Part shown: piece after piece, positions 1 through 8,686 of the stretch
Layout of the letters: the number at the start of each line of letters is the position of its first letter
Position numbering within the stretch: the stretch's first letter is position 1
DNA from: JAEMQF01 sp963791595
GTDB lineage: Bacteria > Pseudomonadota > Gammaproteobacteria > Burkholderiales > Burkholderiaceae_C
Direction: 5' to 3'
Assembly (NCBI GenBank): GCA_963791595.1
Contig: CAWBTF010000014.1
Location: 496,001-560,000 of the forward strand
DNA: 64,000 nucleotides
Translations under genes and position numbers: made by a program
Notes under the pieces: model-generated
Databases searched by the model: none
Seen by the model: only the letters and a program-made list of their open reading frames with translations
What the model was told of the DNA's origin: nothing

Positions 1-162
1 CTGCTGATCGAGCACGACGTCGACGCCGTGTTTCGCCTGGCCGATCGGGTGACCGTGCTGGTGGGCGGGCGCGTCGTCGCGAGCGGCGCGCCCGACGAGG
101 TGCGGCGCCATCCCGAGGCGATCGCCGCCTATCTGGGCGATCCGCAGGGGGCGCCGGGATGA
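1..162 (+). CDS. livG: Liv-type ABC transporter ATPase, C-terminal end (partial)
   Basis: Only the last 53 codons are in the window; the gene enters from the left edge. The visible peptide starts LLIEHDVDAVFRLADRV and continues VLVGGRVVASGAP. This is the switch-histidine strand (LIEHD) and C-terminal tail of an ABC ATPase of the LivG type, the cytoplasmic ATP-hydrolysing subunit of branched-chain amino acid importers. Its TGA overlaps the ATG of the next gene by 4 bp (ATGA), the usual LivG-LivF coupling. The LivG assignment rests on the neighbour being LivF-like; the Walker A and signature motifs lie outside the window. Confidence 0.8.
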   Translation: MLIEHDVDAVFRLADRVTVLVGGRVVASGAPDEVRRHPEAIAAYLGDPQGAPG

Positions 163-881
163 GCGCCGACCTGCTGCACGTCGAGGGCTTGAGCGCGGGC
201 TACCAGCGCACGCCCGTACTGTTCGATGTGGACTTGCAGGTGCGTGCCGGTGAAATCGTCGGCCTGCTCGGCCGCAACGGCATGGGCAAGACGACGCTCG
301 TGCGCAGTCTGTTCGGCCTGGTGGCACGCAACGCCGGCACGGTGAGCTTCGACGGCGTGGCGCTCGGCGGCTTGTCCACGCACCGCATCGCACGCCTGGG
401 GCTCGCCCTCGTTCCCGAAGGGCGGCAGATCTTCGGCAACCTGAGCGTTGAAGAGCACTTGACAGCGTTTGCACGCGAAGCGAGGTCCGCCCCGGGCGGT
501 GCAACGCTCTGGACACCGCAGCGCCTGTTCGATCTGTTCCCGCGCCTGGCCGAGCGCCGCCGGCACATGGGCGGTCAACTCTCCGGCGGCGAGCAGCAGA
601 TGCTCGCGATCGCGCGAGCGCTCGTCACGAACCCGAAGCTGCTGATCCTGGACGAAGCGACGGAAGGCCTGGCACCGCTGGTGCGTGAGGAAATCTGGCG
701 CGTGCTGGGCCGTCTGCGCGAAGCGGGGCACGCGATGCTGGTGATCGACAAATACGTGCAGCGGCTGATCGCCATCGGCGACCGGCAGGTGATCCTGGAG
801 AAAGGGCGGGTCGTGTGGAGCGGGAGCTCCGCGGCGCTGGATGCGGACCGCGGCGTGTGGGCGCGGCATCTGGGGATTTGA
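159..881 (+). CDS. livF: Liv-type ABC transporter ATPase LivF
   Basis: A 240-residue ABC ATPase, the normal size for LivF. Visible motifs: Walker A GRNGMGKTT near residue 38, Q-loop region VPEGRQIFGNLSVEEHL, signature LSGGEQQ, and Walker B LLILDEATEGL. It would power an importer for branched-chain amino acids or a related amide or carboxylate. The start is fixed by the 4-bp overlap with the upstream gene. The switch region reads VIDKYVQ rather than the usual VEQ motif, a small oddity. Its 3' end (from base 821) lies in the 270-bp segment duplicated around the downstream IS, so a truncated copy of the last codons occurs at 3072-3130. Confidence 0.93.
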   Translation: MSADLLHVEGLSAGYQRTPVLFDVDLQVRAGEIVGLLGRNGMGKTTLVRSLFGLVARNAGTVSFDGVALGGLSTHRIARLGLALVPEGRQIFGNLSVEEHLTAFAREARSAPGGATLWTPQRLFDLFPRLAERRRHMGGQLSGGEQQMLAIARALVTNPKLLILDEATEGLAPLVREEIWRVLGRLREAGHAMLVIDKYVQRLIAIGDRQVILEKGRVVWSGSSAALDADRGVWARHLGI

Positions 882-1094
882 GAGGCCGAACGCCTGCGCT
901 TTGGGCTCGCGGGCATCGTCAAGCCGGACCGGGCAATGCCTCGCGCAGCATCTGTTTCATCAACTTTCCATTCGCATTGCGCGGCAGCGGCGAATCGCTC
1001 CACGTGATTGTCTCGGGAACCTTGTAGTCGGCGAGCAGCGCGGCGCAGTGGCTGCGCACCGCGGCGGCGTCGCGTGTCGCGTCCGGCGCGTAGA
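821..1094. repeat. Left copy of the 270-274 bp direct repeat flanking the IS
   Basis: Bases 821-1094 match 3070-3343 at a constant offset of 2249 with only two differences (926 G versus 3175 A; 953 T versus 3202 C). The segment covers the last 20 codons of livF, 38 bp of spacer and the last 58 codons of the minus-strand acyl-CoA synthetase. The first 4 bases (CGGG) coincide with the outer end of the IS, so the true duplication is probably 270 bp (825-1094). It is best read as a very long target-site duplication. Confidence 0.9.
919..1094 (-). pseudogene. 3' remnant of acyl-CoA synthetase, duplicated by the IS insertion
   Basis: On the minus strand these bases encode the C-terminal tail of an AMP-forming ligase, including LLADYKVPETITW and LPRNANGKLMKQ, ending at a TGA at 919-921. 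The full-length homologue ends at 3168 in the right repeat copy. This copy has no 5' part because the IS lies directly upstream of it at 1095, so it is a passive by-product of the target duplication. One codon differs from the other copy (Q versus R in LMKQ/LMKR) because of the base change at 953. Confidence 0.85.
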
Positions 1095-1112
1095 CCCGAC
1101 TTCCGCGCTTTT
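1095..1112 (+). repeat. IS terminal inverted repeat, left
   Basis: CCCGACTTCCGCGCTTTT, matching the reverse complement of 3056-3073 at 16 of 18 positions; the mismatches are at positions 10 and 14. It marks the left end of the element next to the left target copy. Confidence 0.8.
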
Positions 1113-1238
1113 CCGCCCGCTTTACCCGCTCAGTCGTTGTGAATCAATGACTTATGTTCGCCGGGCACTACGTTTTTCGGTCTCGGGGGTGTGGCCGATG
1201 TAGTGCCCGCAGGTGGGGTTGGCGATGGGAGTCTTCGA

Positions 1239-2942
1239 TCAGCTGCGATCCACCTCGACATCGAGATTGCGTTTGAGGCCGAACGCCTTGTAGATGCGCG
1301 CCGCGTCGTGCCCGAAGACGCTGGGCAGGCGGTACTTGGCCTTCGTGGTCTTGTGCTGCACGATGCTGGCCTGCACGTCGTGCAGGACGGCGCGGATGCG
1401 CTGCACGCTCATCGAGCCTTGCGCCAGCCCGATGCGCTGCTGGGCGTGGCGAGTCAGCGCGAAGGCCAGGTAGCACAGACCGATGTGGGCTTGGATTCGC
1501 TCGGGCTTGAAGTGGTAGATCGGGCGCACGGCCAAGCCGTGCTTGAGCGTGCGAAACGACTCCTCGATCACCCACAGCCGACGGTAGCGCGCCAGCAGTT
1601 CGCGAGCCCGGCTCGTGCGGTCGTTGGTGACGATGGCGTGCAGCCCGTCCCAGGCCGCGTCGTTGGCGATTCTGTCCTCGTCCAGCACGAACGCGCCGCC
1701 CGTGTCGGCCTGCTCCACATAGCGCAGGTAGCCCGAGTTGGTGATCAGCTTTTGCGCGTTAGGCTTGGCGGGCTTGATCTCGCCGGTCTTCTTGTCCACG
1801 CGCTGGCTGGGGCCCAGCTTGGCGCTCAGGCGCTCAAGCAGCGCTTGGCGGTCGGCCCGATCCTTGTGCGCGCGCTTGGAGCTGTAGGTGACGATCAAGC
1901 GTCGGCCCTGCCAGTCGAACTCGCGCACCCAAACCAGATCGCCCTCGACCTCGCACGGCGCGGCCAGCGCCGTTTGCAGCACCTGTGCCTGCTCGGCCGC
2001 CTTCAGGCTCCTGCGCAGCGGCATGGCCACCACGTAGCTCCAGGGTGCGGCCTCCAGCGCGGTCAGGTTGGCCTTGCTGCACAGCGCCCGGTCGGCGACG
2101 AAGCTGACGCGCTCGATCTTCAAACTCTGCTGCCAACTCCGCATGCACGCCAGCAGCGTACTCACCTCGGCCGTGTTCCCGGGGAACAGCTCGTAGCCGA
2201 TGGGCAGCCCGTCGGCGTCGGTGGCCAAGGCCAGCACCACCTGCGTGCAGTGGTACTTCTGGTCCTTGGAGTAGCCGAAGGCGCGCAGCGTGTCGGCATC
2301 CACGCTCTCGAAGTACAGCGTGCTCACATCGAACAGCATCACCTGCGCCGCGCCGCCAATCAGCGACGCGGTGGCCTCGTGCACGATTGCCTTCAAGCGA
2401 TCGAGCCGCTTGTGCAGCGCATCCATCAGCCGGTACAAGCGGTCCAGCGGGTAGGCGCGACCGTAGTGCGCATCGAGCTCGGCGGCGCTGCCGCGCTTGG
2501 ACGCCGGGGCCATGACGCGGGCGATAACCAAGTCGCGCAGCATGGCCGTGCCGTGCACGCCCAGGATCCGGTCGAAGTGCAGGTAGTCGAACAGGTGGCC
2601 CAGCACCTCATGGGGCCCTTCCACGCGGCGCGCCACCTCGGCGACCTCGGCCAAGCGCACCTGGTCGGGCGCGGCCACCGAGGCCAGCGTCTGGCGCGGC
2701 GGGCGCCCGCCGCGGCGCACCGGGGCAGACTCGAACAGCGCCCCGGCATTGAGCCGCTCGGCGAGGCTGCGCGAGATGAACTCCTCGGCCATCGCGCGCA
2801 GCTTGATCTCTTCGTCGGCATCCAGCGCGATGCCGATGTGGCGCACGATGCGTTGCGTGACGCGATCGCCCTTTCGCGCGGACTCGACAACCTGCACGCT
2901 GCGGCGCGGGGAGTTGGGCGAGGACTTGATGCGAACGAACAC
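1239..2942 (-). CDS. IS1634-family DDE transposase
   Basis: A 567-residue transposase beginning MFVRIKSSPNSPRRSVQVVE, the typical N-terminus of IS1634-type transposases in Proteobacteria. Catalytic residues that can be placed: D205 in LFDVSTLYF, D284 in FVADRALCSK, and E460 in WVIEESFRTLKHGLAVRPIY, which resembles the IS4-superfamily YREK region. A long insertion separates the second D and the E, as usual in this superfamily. It should cut and join the element ends in the cytoplasm. The frame is intact from the ATG at 2942 to the stop at 1239, and no second gene is needed. Confidence 0.93.
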   Translation of the reverse strand: MFVRIKSSPNSPRRSVQVVESARKGDRVTQRIVRHIGIALDADEEIKLRAMAEEFISRSLAERLNAGALFESAPVRRGGRPPRQTLASVAAPDQVRLAEVAEVARRVEGPHEVLGHLFDYLHFDRILGVHGTAMLRDLVIARVMAPASKRGSAAELDAHYGRAYPLDRLYRLMDALHKRLDRLKAIVHEATASLIGGAAQVMLFDVSTLYFESVDADTLRAFGYSKDQKYHCTQVVLALATDADGLPIGYELFPGNTAEVSTLLACMRSWQQSLKIERVSFVADRALCSKANLTALEAAPWSYVVAMPLRRSLKAAEQAQVLQTALAAPCEVEGDLVWVREFDWQGRRLIVTYSSKRAHKDRADRQALLERLSAKLGPSQRVDKKTGEIKPAKPNAQKLITNSGYLRYVEQADTGGAFVLDEDRIANDAAWDGLHAIVTNDRTSRARELLARYRRLWVIEESFRTLKHGLAVRPIYHFKPERIQAHIGLCYLAFALTRHAQQRIGLAQGSMSVQRIRAVLHDVQASIVQHKTTKAKYRLPSVFGHDAARIYKAFGLKRNLDVEVDRS

Positions 2943-3055
2943 GCCGCCACGTTACGCCACGATGGACCGCGACGCAAGCGGTATTAATAACTAGCTAGGC
3001 ACTACAACTCCAAAACTCGATTCCTCACCTATGAAGAACGGGCTCGGGGTGGGCC

Positions 3056-3073
3056 AAAACCGCCGAAGTCGGG
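3056..3073 (-). repeat. IS terminal inverted repeat, right
   Basis: Read on the minus strand it is CCCGACTTCGGCGGTTTT, the partner of 1095-1112. Its outermost four bases (CGGG at 3070-3073) also match the first four bases of the left direct-repeat copy, which leaves a 4-bp ambiguity in the exact boundary. Confidence 0.8.
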
Positions 3074-3343
3074 AGCTCCGCGGCGCTGGATGCGGACCGC
3101 GGCGTGTGGGCGCGGCATCTGGGGATTTGAGAGGCCGAACGCCTGCGCTTTGGGCTCGCGGGCATCGTCAAGCCAGACCGGGCAATGCCTCGCGCAGCAT
3201 CCGTTTCATCAACTTTCCATTCGCATTGCGCGGCAGCGGCGAATCGCTCCACGTGATTGTCTCGGGAACCTTGTAGTCGGCGAGCAGCGCGGCGCAGTGG
3301 CTGCGCACCGCGGCGGCGTCGCGTGTCGCGTCCGGCGCGTAGA
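3070..3343. repeat. Right copy of the 270-274 bp direct repeat flanking the IS
   Basis: Second copy of 821-1094. It contains an orphan 3' fragment of livF (plus strand, last codons ending in a TGA at 3128-3130) and the genuine 3' end of the acyl-CoA synthetase (minus strand, stop at 3168). The pre-insertion order was evidently livF, 38 bp, then the convergent synthetase end, without the IS. Confidence 0.9.
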
Positions 3344-4781
3344 GAAACGCATGCACGCGCTCACCCAGCACCGGGCAAGGCCGGCCGATCACTGCGGCCT
3401 CCACCACCCCCGGCAACGCCATCAGCGCGTTCTCCACCTCGACCGAATAGACCTTGAACCCGCCGCGGTTCAGCATGTCTTTCTTGCGGTCGAAGATGCG
3501 CACGAAACCTTGCGCGTCGATCGAGCCCAGGTCGCCTGAATGCCAGTGGCCGGCAGTGAATGAGCTCGCGGTCGCGGCGGCGTTGTCCCAGTAGCCGGGC
3601 ACGACCATCGGCCCGCCGATCCACAGCTCGCCGGTTTCGCCGGCCGGCACTTCAACGCCTTGTTCGTCCATCACGACGATGTGCGCGCAAGGCAAGACGA
3701 CGCCCACGCTGTCGGCGTGCTCGCGCGTCAGGCCGGCGGGCATCATCGTCGCGGGCGAGGTGGTTTCGGTGGCGCCGTAGGCGTTGAGCAGCACCAGCTT
3801 GGGCACCGCTTCGCTGAGCGCGTCGATCGTCGCCACCGGCATCGGCGCGCCGCCGTAGCCGCCGATGCGCCAACTGCCGCAGGTCGCGCTGCGCGAAGCC
3901 GGGCGTCATCAGGCAGAGCGTGTACATCGCCGGCACCATCAGCGTGTGCGTGATGCGTTCGCGCTGCAGCAGCTCCACGAAGTCGGGCGCCTTGAATGCG
4001 GGAACGACGATCACGCGCGCCACCCACGTTGACCATCGCCAGGATGATCGCGACCAGCCCCGTCACATGGCTCGCCGGCACGGCAAGCGCGGAGCGGTCA
4101 CCCGGCTGCAGCTTCATGCACGACTGGTAGTGCAGCACCGAATGCGCGAGGTTGAAGTGCGTGAGCATCGCGCCCTTCGGGTTGCCGGTCGTGCCCGAGG
4201 TGTAGAGGATGACGGCGGTGGCGTGTTCGCTCACCGCCGCGGCCTCGGGCGCGGCGCCGGGTTCGGCGGCGAGCTCGGCCAAGGGCATCGCGCCCGGCGC
4301 GGCACCGACCACGATGCGCAGCGCAAGCGAGGGCACTTCGGTCTCGCTCGGCACACGCTCGGCCAGATTCAGCGTCGAACACGATGCCCTTGGCCGTGCA
4401 TTGGTTGAGCATGTAGGCCAGCCCGGCACGCGCTTCGCGCACGCCGATCGGCACCGCGATCGCACCGAGCCGCTGCAAGGCGAACAGCACGAACACGAAC
4501 TCGGCGCGGTTGCCCATGAACAGCGCGACGCGGTCGCCCGCCCCAACGCCACGCTTGCTGCAGACCGGCGGCGATGCGCGCGGCCTGCGTATCCAATTCG
4601 GAATACGTCCAACGCCGGCCGTCGCACACCAGCGCCTCTTGCGCGCCGCGCTCCCGCACCGCGCGCGCGAGCATCGCGTGCACGCTCGCGGGCGCCGCAC
4701 AAAGGCGCGCACCAGGCGGTCGGGCTGCGGCGCTTCGATGCGCGTCGCGCCGACCGGGTAGTCTTGCCAGTGGTTCATCGC
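3168..4781 (-). pseudogene. AMP-dependent acyl-CoA synthetase, five frameshifts
   Basis: Piecing frames together gives an almost complete class I adenylate-forming ligase of about 535 residues: MNHWQDYPVGATRIEAPQ, then DGRRWTYSELDTQAARIA, VALFMGNRAEFVFVLFAL, the phosphate loop YTSGTTGNPKGAMLTH, VPAMYTLCLMTP, NAYGATETTSP, HSGDLGSIDAQGFVRIFDRK and the catalytic-lysine motif NANGK. The frame changes near 4697, 4562, 4372, 4022 and 3872. An intact enzyme would activate a carboxylic acid to its CoA thioester. It is the last gene of the minus-strand liv operon, its start overlapping livF by 7 bp, which suggests its substrate was the imported acid. With five shifts it is non-functional as sequenced, though sequencing errors cannot be excluded. 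Confidence 0.85.
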
Positions 4782-5512
4782 AGATTCATCTCGCATCGCT
4801 CGTCGACTGCATCGGTCGGCTGCGATCGACGCCGGCTCCAACGCGAACTCAATCTCCAGCCGCACCCAGCCGGCACAAGATTCGCGCCGCGCTCGATCGT
4901 GAACTCGGTATCGATCAAGCTGCGCGAATGGTTCAGGTCGGACTGCGCGATCAGCACCGCCATCGCGCCGCCGCGCAGGCCGCCGATCACGTCAGCCAGG
5001 CGGTTCGCCAAAGCCGGCGCCACGCCCTCGAACGGCTCGTCGAGCAGCAACAGTTTCGTGCCGACCGCGAGCGCACGCGCGAGCGCGACGAGCTTCTGCT
5101 GCCCACCGGAGAGCAGCAGCGCCCGCCGCTCGCGCATCTCTTTCAGCTCGGGCAGCACGCCGTAGACGAATTCCAGTCGCGTCTCGGCCTTCAGCGCTTT
5201 CGACGCCCACACCGGAACCAGGATGTTTTCTTCGACCGTGAGTTCGGGCACCAGGCCGCGATCTTCGGGCATGTAGCCGATGCCCAGGGCCGCGCGCGCG
5301 TGGCGCGGCAGTTTGGCGAGGTCCTGGCCTTCGAAGGCGATGCGGCCTTGCGTCACCGGCAAGTGCCCCATCACGCTGCGGATCAGCGTCGTCTTGCCCG
5401 CGCCGTTGCGCCCGACCAGGCCGATCATGCGCCCCGCCGGCGCGGCCAGGCTCAGCCCGCGCAGCACCTGCACCGCGCCGATCGCGACGTGGATCGCTTC
5501 AATGGCGAGCAT
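4775..5512 (-). CDS. livF: Branched-chain amino acid-type ABC transporter ATPase LivF
   Basis: A 245-residue ABC ATPase with Walker A GRNGAGKTT, Q-loop stretch MPEDRGLVPELTVEENI, signature LLSGGQQKLVALARAL and Walker B LLLLDEPFEGVAP. The last 30 or so residues (after FTIERGANL) are Arg/Ser-rich and atypical, as if the original stop were lost and translation ran into the start of the ligase. The start at 5512 overlaps the livG stop by 14 bp. It works with LivG as the motor pair of the importer whose other parts lie at 5499-10119. Confidence 0.9.
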   Translation of the reverse strand: MLAIEAIHVAIGAVQVLRGLSLAAPAGRMIGLVGRNGAGKTTLIRSVMGHLPVTQGRIAFEGQDLAKLPRHARAALGIGYMPEDRGLVPELTVEENILVPVWASKALKAETRLEFVYGVLPELKEMRERRALLLSGGQQKLVALARALAVGTKLLLLDEPFEGVAPALANRLADVIGGLRGGAMAVLIAQSDLNHSRSLIDTEFTIERGANLVPAGCGWRLSSRWSRRRSQPTDAVDERCEMNLR

Positions 5513-6314
5513 GGCGATCCTGGACGGAGCCGGTGACGTAGCGGCGCACCTCCTCGAGGCCGAGCGCGACGCCCGGGACGTCGTCAGCGATGATCTTGCC
5601 GCTGTAGAACGCGAGCACGCGATCGGCGTAACGCTCGACGATGTCCATGTCGTGTTCGACGAACAGCACCGTCAGCGCCTGCGCGCCGAGCGCCGTCATC
5701 ACGATATCCATCATCGGAAACTTCTCTTCGGCCGAAACGCCACTGGTGGGCTCATCCAGCAGCAGCAGTTTCGCCTCGCCGGTGAGCGCCATCGCGATGT
5801 CGAGCAATTTGCGCACGCCGCCGGGCAGTTCGGCGGCGCGGCGGTCGCGGTGTTCGCTCAAGCGAAAGCGCGCGAGCAGCTCTTCAGCGCGCGCCAGTGC
5901 ACTCGGGCGCCGCGCGGCCTGCCAGAACGACAGGTGTTCGCCGTGGCACGCCGTGGCGACCAGCATGTTCTCGAGCACGCTGAGCTCGGCGCACAACTGA
6001 GGAATCTGGAACGAACGCGCGACGCCGAGGCGCGTGATCGCGCGCGGCGAGAGCTGCGTGATATCGAGTTCGCCGAAGTGGATCGATCCGGCGTCGGGCT
6101 TGAGGTAGCCGGTGATCATGTTGACGAACGTCGTCTTGCCCGCACCGTTGCTGCCGATCAGGCTCAGGCGCTGGCCGATTGGAATCTCGACGTTGATTTC
6201 GCTCGCAGCGACCACGGCGCCGAAACGCTTTTCGATGCCGGTGGCCCGAAGCATGGGGCGCCCACTCGCCGAGGGGGTTTCGCCCGGCTTCGGGCGGCCG
6301 TGCGCCGGGCTCAT
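5499..6314 (-). CDS. livG: Branched-chain amino acid-type ABC transporter ATPase LivG
   Basis: A 271-residue ABC ATPase with Walker A GSNGAGKTT, Q-loop ARSFQIPQLCAELSVLENM, a degenerate signature (LPGGVRKLLDIAMAL instead of LSGGQ), Walker B LLLLDEPTSGVSAEE and switch histidine LFVEHDMDIV. The ATG at 6314 overlaps a TGA at 6311-6313 that should be the livM stop (ATGA), which supports this start; a second ATG at 6254 begins the conserved part. A weak signature in one of two paired ATPases is common in heteromeric ABC systems. Confidence 0.9.
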   Translation of the reverse strand: MSPAHGRPKPGETPSASGRPMLRATGIEKRFGAVVAASEINVEIPIGQRLSLIGSNGAGKTTFVNMITGYLKPDAGSIHFGELDITQLSPRAITRLGVARSFQIPQLCAELSVLENMLVATACHGEHLSFWQAARRPSALARAEELLARFRLSEHRDRRAAELPGGVRKLLDIAMALTGEAKLLLLDEPTSGVSAEEKFPMMDIVMTALGAQALTVLFVEHDMDIVERYADRVLAFYSGKIIADDVPGVALGLEEVRRYVTGSVQDRHARH

Positions 6315-7290
6315 TTCCCACCCCCAGCCCCTTGAACCACTCGCGGTCGAACCAGAGCGACCCGATTCCGCGCGGCAGGAACCGGATCACGAACAGCAGG
6401 AACAGCCCGAGCGCCAACTGCCAGGTGTTCGGAAAGTAGGAACTCGAAAACGAACGCACGACTTCGAGCACGGTGGACGCCACGAACACCGCGAGCACAC
6501 TTTGCCAGCCGGCGAGGATGGCAACGAAGACGAATTCTCCGGACGTCGTCCAGTAGCTGAAGTTCGGGTCGATGTGGCCGAGCGACATGACGGCCAGCGC
6601 GCCTCCGGCGCCGCCGGCAAACGCAGCGAGCACGAAGTTCACCGCCATCACGCGCCGCACCGAGCCGCCGAGGTACTCGACGCGCAACTCGTTGTCGCGC
6701 GTCGCCAGGCTCACCAGGCCGCGCGTCGAATCGAAATAGACTCGCGCCAGCAGCGCGAGCAGCGCGGTGATGGTGACCGTCACGCTGTACATCACATAAC
6801 CCACGCGGGCATCGGGCAGGCTCTGGCCGAACAGCGTGGGCCGGCCCATGTTGAAGCCGTCGGAGCCGCCGAGCGCCTCGGTCTTCACGAGCGCGCCGTA
6901 GGCCACCATCGACAGCGCGAGCGTGAGCATCGCGAAGAAGATGCCGCGGTAGCGCGACAGCAGCGGCGCGAACGGCGCCGCGATCAGCGTCGCCGCCGCG
7001 CCGCCGAGCAACGCCAGGCCCACGGCGTCGGTGATGCCGAGCTTGTTGAAACCCAGCGCCGCGGCGTAGGCACCGGTGGCGAACACCAGGCCCTGGCCGA
7101 ACGACACCACACCGCCGCGCATCAACAGCACGATTCCCAAACTCACCAATCCATGCGACGCCGCCATCGTGACCAGAAACGTCAACCACTTCGGCATGAA
7201 CGCTCCGGCGATCACGAGCAGCACGGTGAGCGCCACACCCGCGAGCAGGAAGCGCACTCCCGGCGCGGGCCGCGCGGGCAGTTGCTGCAT
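6311..7290 (-). CDS. livM: Branched-chain amino acid-type ABC permease LivM (frame slip at the last codons)
   Basis: A hydrophobic protein with about eight to ten membrane segments and the LivM-type pattern MRGGVVSFGQGLVFATGAYAA plus TRDNELRVEYLGGSVRRVMA. The start at 7290 (MQQLPARPAPG) is chosen because sequence further upstream is repeat element, not LivM-like. As sequenced, the frame does not stop before livG; it reads on to 5884 inside livG. Adding one base in the G run near 6317 would give GLGVGK and the TGA at 6311-6313, exactly overlapping the livG ATG. A homopolymer deletion, real or from sequencing, is the likely cause. Confidence 0.85.
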
Positions 7291-7362
7291 GGGTTCCGAT
7301 ATCGCGGCGCTCACTGCGGAAGCTCCATCGAGCAGGGCAGCGCGCATACGTCCGCGCGGCAG

Positions 7363-7705
7363 GGCGGTGGCGGCGCCCCCGCTCTCCGGCCCACGCTCGC
7401 GGGGTACCACCGAAGCCCACAACAGACAGCCGCGTCATCGCCGTCCAAGTGCACGAAGAGCCAGGACACCGCGAATGGGGCCTGCGATCGGGGGCACCAC
7501 CACCGCCCTGTGCAAGGTCGTTGGCGCGCCACCTCGTTGACCGTCACCTTCGTGCCGGGGGCAGGTGGCTCGGGGTGCGTTCGCAGGCCCCATTCGCGGT
7601 GGCCCGCAAGCGCATCCAGGGCACTGGCGGTTTTGACGCATAAATGATTCCCTGCCGCGACTGGTACCCCGCGAGCGTGGGCCGGAGAACGCACCCCGGG
7701 CCGCC
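7363..7705. repeat. Nested palindromic repeat element A, between livH and livM
   Basis: This fills most of the 490-bp gap 7291-7780. An outer perfect 27-bp inverted repeat (7383-7409 with 7662-7688) encloses a perfect 21-bp inverted repeat (7467-7487 with 7581-7601). Other blocks (the GGGCAGGTGGCTCGGGG type at about 7560, a CACCACCACCGCCCTG block at about 7494) also recur, inverted or direct. The same blocks occur in the same order, in reverse orientation, at about 37064-37430. No convincing gene lies here; apparent reading frames are by-products of the repeat. In RNA it could form a very stable branched hairpin between the livH and livM messages. Confidence 0.8.
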
Positions 7706-7780
7706 TGCCCCTGCTCGATGCTCGGGCGCGGATCGGCCAAGTTGCCACCGACGCGCGGAAAGCAAGTGTCGAAACCGCGC

Positions 7781-8686
7781 TCATATTTTTCGCGCCTGAA
7801 TCTGCTGAAACAACCCCTCGGGCCGGAACATCAGCACCGCCGCCATCACGATGTAGATCGAGAACAGCTCGGCCACTGGCCACAGGTGCACGGCCGAAGA
7901 GCGCGCCAACCCGACGATCAGCGCGCCAATCGCCGCGCCGGGAATGCTGCCCAGGCCACCGATGATCACCACCGCGAACGAGACGATGATCACGCCCACC
8001 GACACCCCCGGCTGCACCGAGATCATCGGCGCCGTGAACGCACCGCCGATCGCCGCGAGGAAGATGCCGATCGCGAACGCCATCATGTAGACGCGCGACA
8101 CGTTCACGCCCATGCTCGACGCGACTTCCGCGCTGTGAATCACCGCGAGCACGATCTTGCCCTGGCGTGTGCGGTTCAAGCCCCACCAAACCGCGCCGCC
8201 GACGATGGCCGCGAGTGCGACGAGCACGAAGTCGTAGCCGACGTAGACCTGCGTGCCGATTTCCACGTTGCCGAACAGGCTGTACGGCGCCGACACGTAA
8301 AACGGGTTCGCGCCCCACACCAGTTTCGTCACGTCTTCCAGGATCAGGAACAGGGCGTAGGTCACGAGCACGAGCAGCACTTCGTCGCGGCCATAGAAGA
8401 AACGCAGCAGCCCACGCTCGACCACGGGTGCCACGAGCGCGGCCACCGCCACTGCGGCGAGCAGCAGCGCGACGATCGACCACGCCGGCGCGAACTTCAG
8501 CGCCGCGAACCACCCGACGAAGCTCGCCGCCGCGTAGGCGCCGAGCGCGTAGAAGCTGCCGTGTGCGATGTTCAGGATTTTCAGCACGCCGAACACGAGC
8601 GTCAGCCCGAGCGCGACGATGAACAGCCATGACGCGTAGGTCAGGCCGTCGATCAGGATCGTGAGTGCGGTGCTCATGCTGGACAC
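7781..8686 (-). CDS. livH: Branched-chain amino acid-type ABC permease LivH
   Basis: A 301-residue polytopic inner-membrane protein with about eight hydrophobic segments. It shows the LivH hallmark LVFGVLKILNIAHGSFYALGAYAA near the N-terminus and VGVIIVSFAVVIIGGLGSIPGA toward the end. It forms the transmembrane channel with LivM. The gene follows livK on the same strand after a 128-bp gap holding a REP-like inverted pair, and is separated from livM by palindromic element A. An in-frame ATG three codons in (8677) is an alternative start. Confidence 0.93.
   Translation of the reverse strand: MSSMSTALTILIDGLTYASWLFIVALGLTLVFGVLKILNIAHGSFYALGAYAAASFVGWFAALKFAPAWSIVALLLAAVAVAALVAPVVERGLLRFFYGRDEVLLVLVTYALFLILEDVTKLVWGANPFYVSAPYSLFGNVEIGTQVYVGYDFVLVALAAIVGGAVWWGLNRTRQGKIVLAVIHSAEVASSMGVNVSRVYMMAFAIGIFLAAIGGAFTAPMISVQPGVSVGVIIVSFAVVIIGGLGSIPGAAIGALIVGLARSSAVHLWPVAELFSIYIVMAAVLMFRPEGLFQQIQARKI

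Larger units (their letters stand above)
1095..3073 (-). mobile_element. IS1634-family (IS4 superfamily) insertion sequence, complete
   Basis: About 1.98 kb long, with one transposase gene on the minus strand and imperfect 18-bp terminal inverted repeats (left CCCGACTTCCGCGCTTTT at 1095-1112; right, read inward on the minus strand, CCCGACTTCGGCGGTTTT at 3056-3073; 16 of 18 match). It is bounded by the 270-274 bp direct repeat. Transposase, terminal repeats and flanking duplication are all intact, so the element may be recent and active. Because the duplication spans the 3' ends of two convergent genes, neither gene lost its end. Confidence 0.9.

Noticed and set aside
129..1003. Minus-strand open frames opposite livF
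   Set aside because: They are antisense to a well supported ABC ATPase and show only Arg/Ala/Pro-rich composition.
1191..2987. A 598-codon plus-strand open frame inside the IS
   Set aside because: It is antisense to the transposase and has a low-complexity His/Arg/Gln-rich composition without family motifs.
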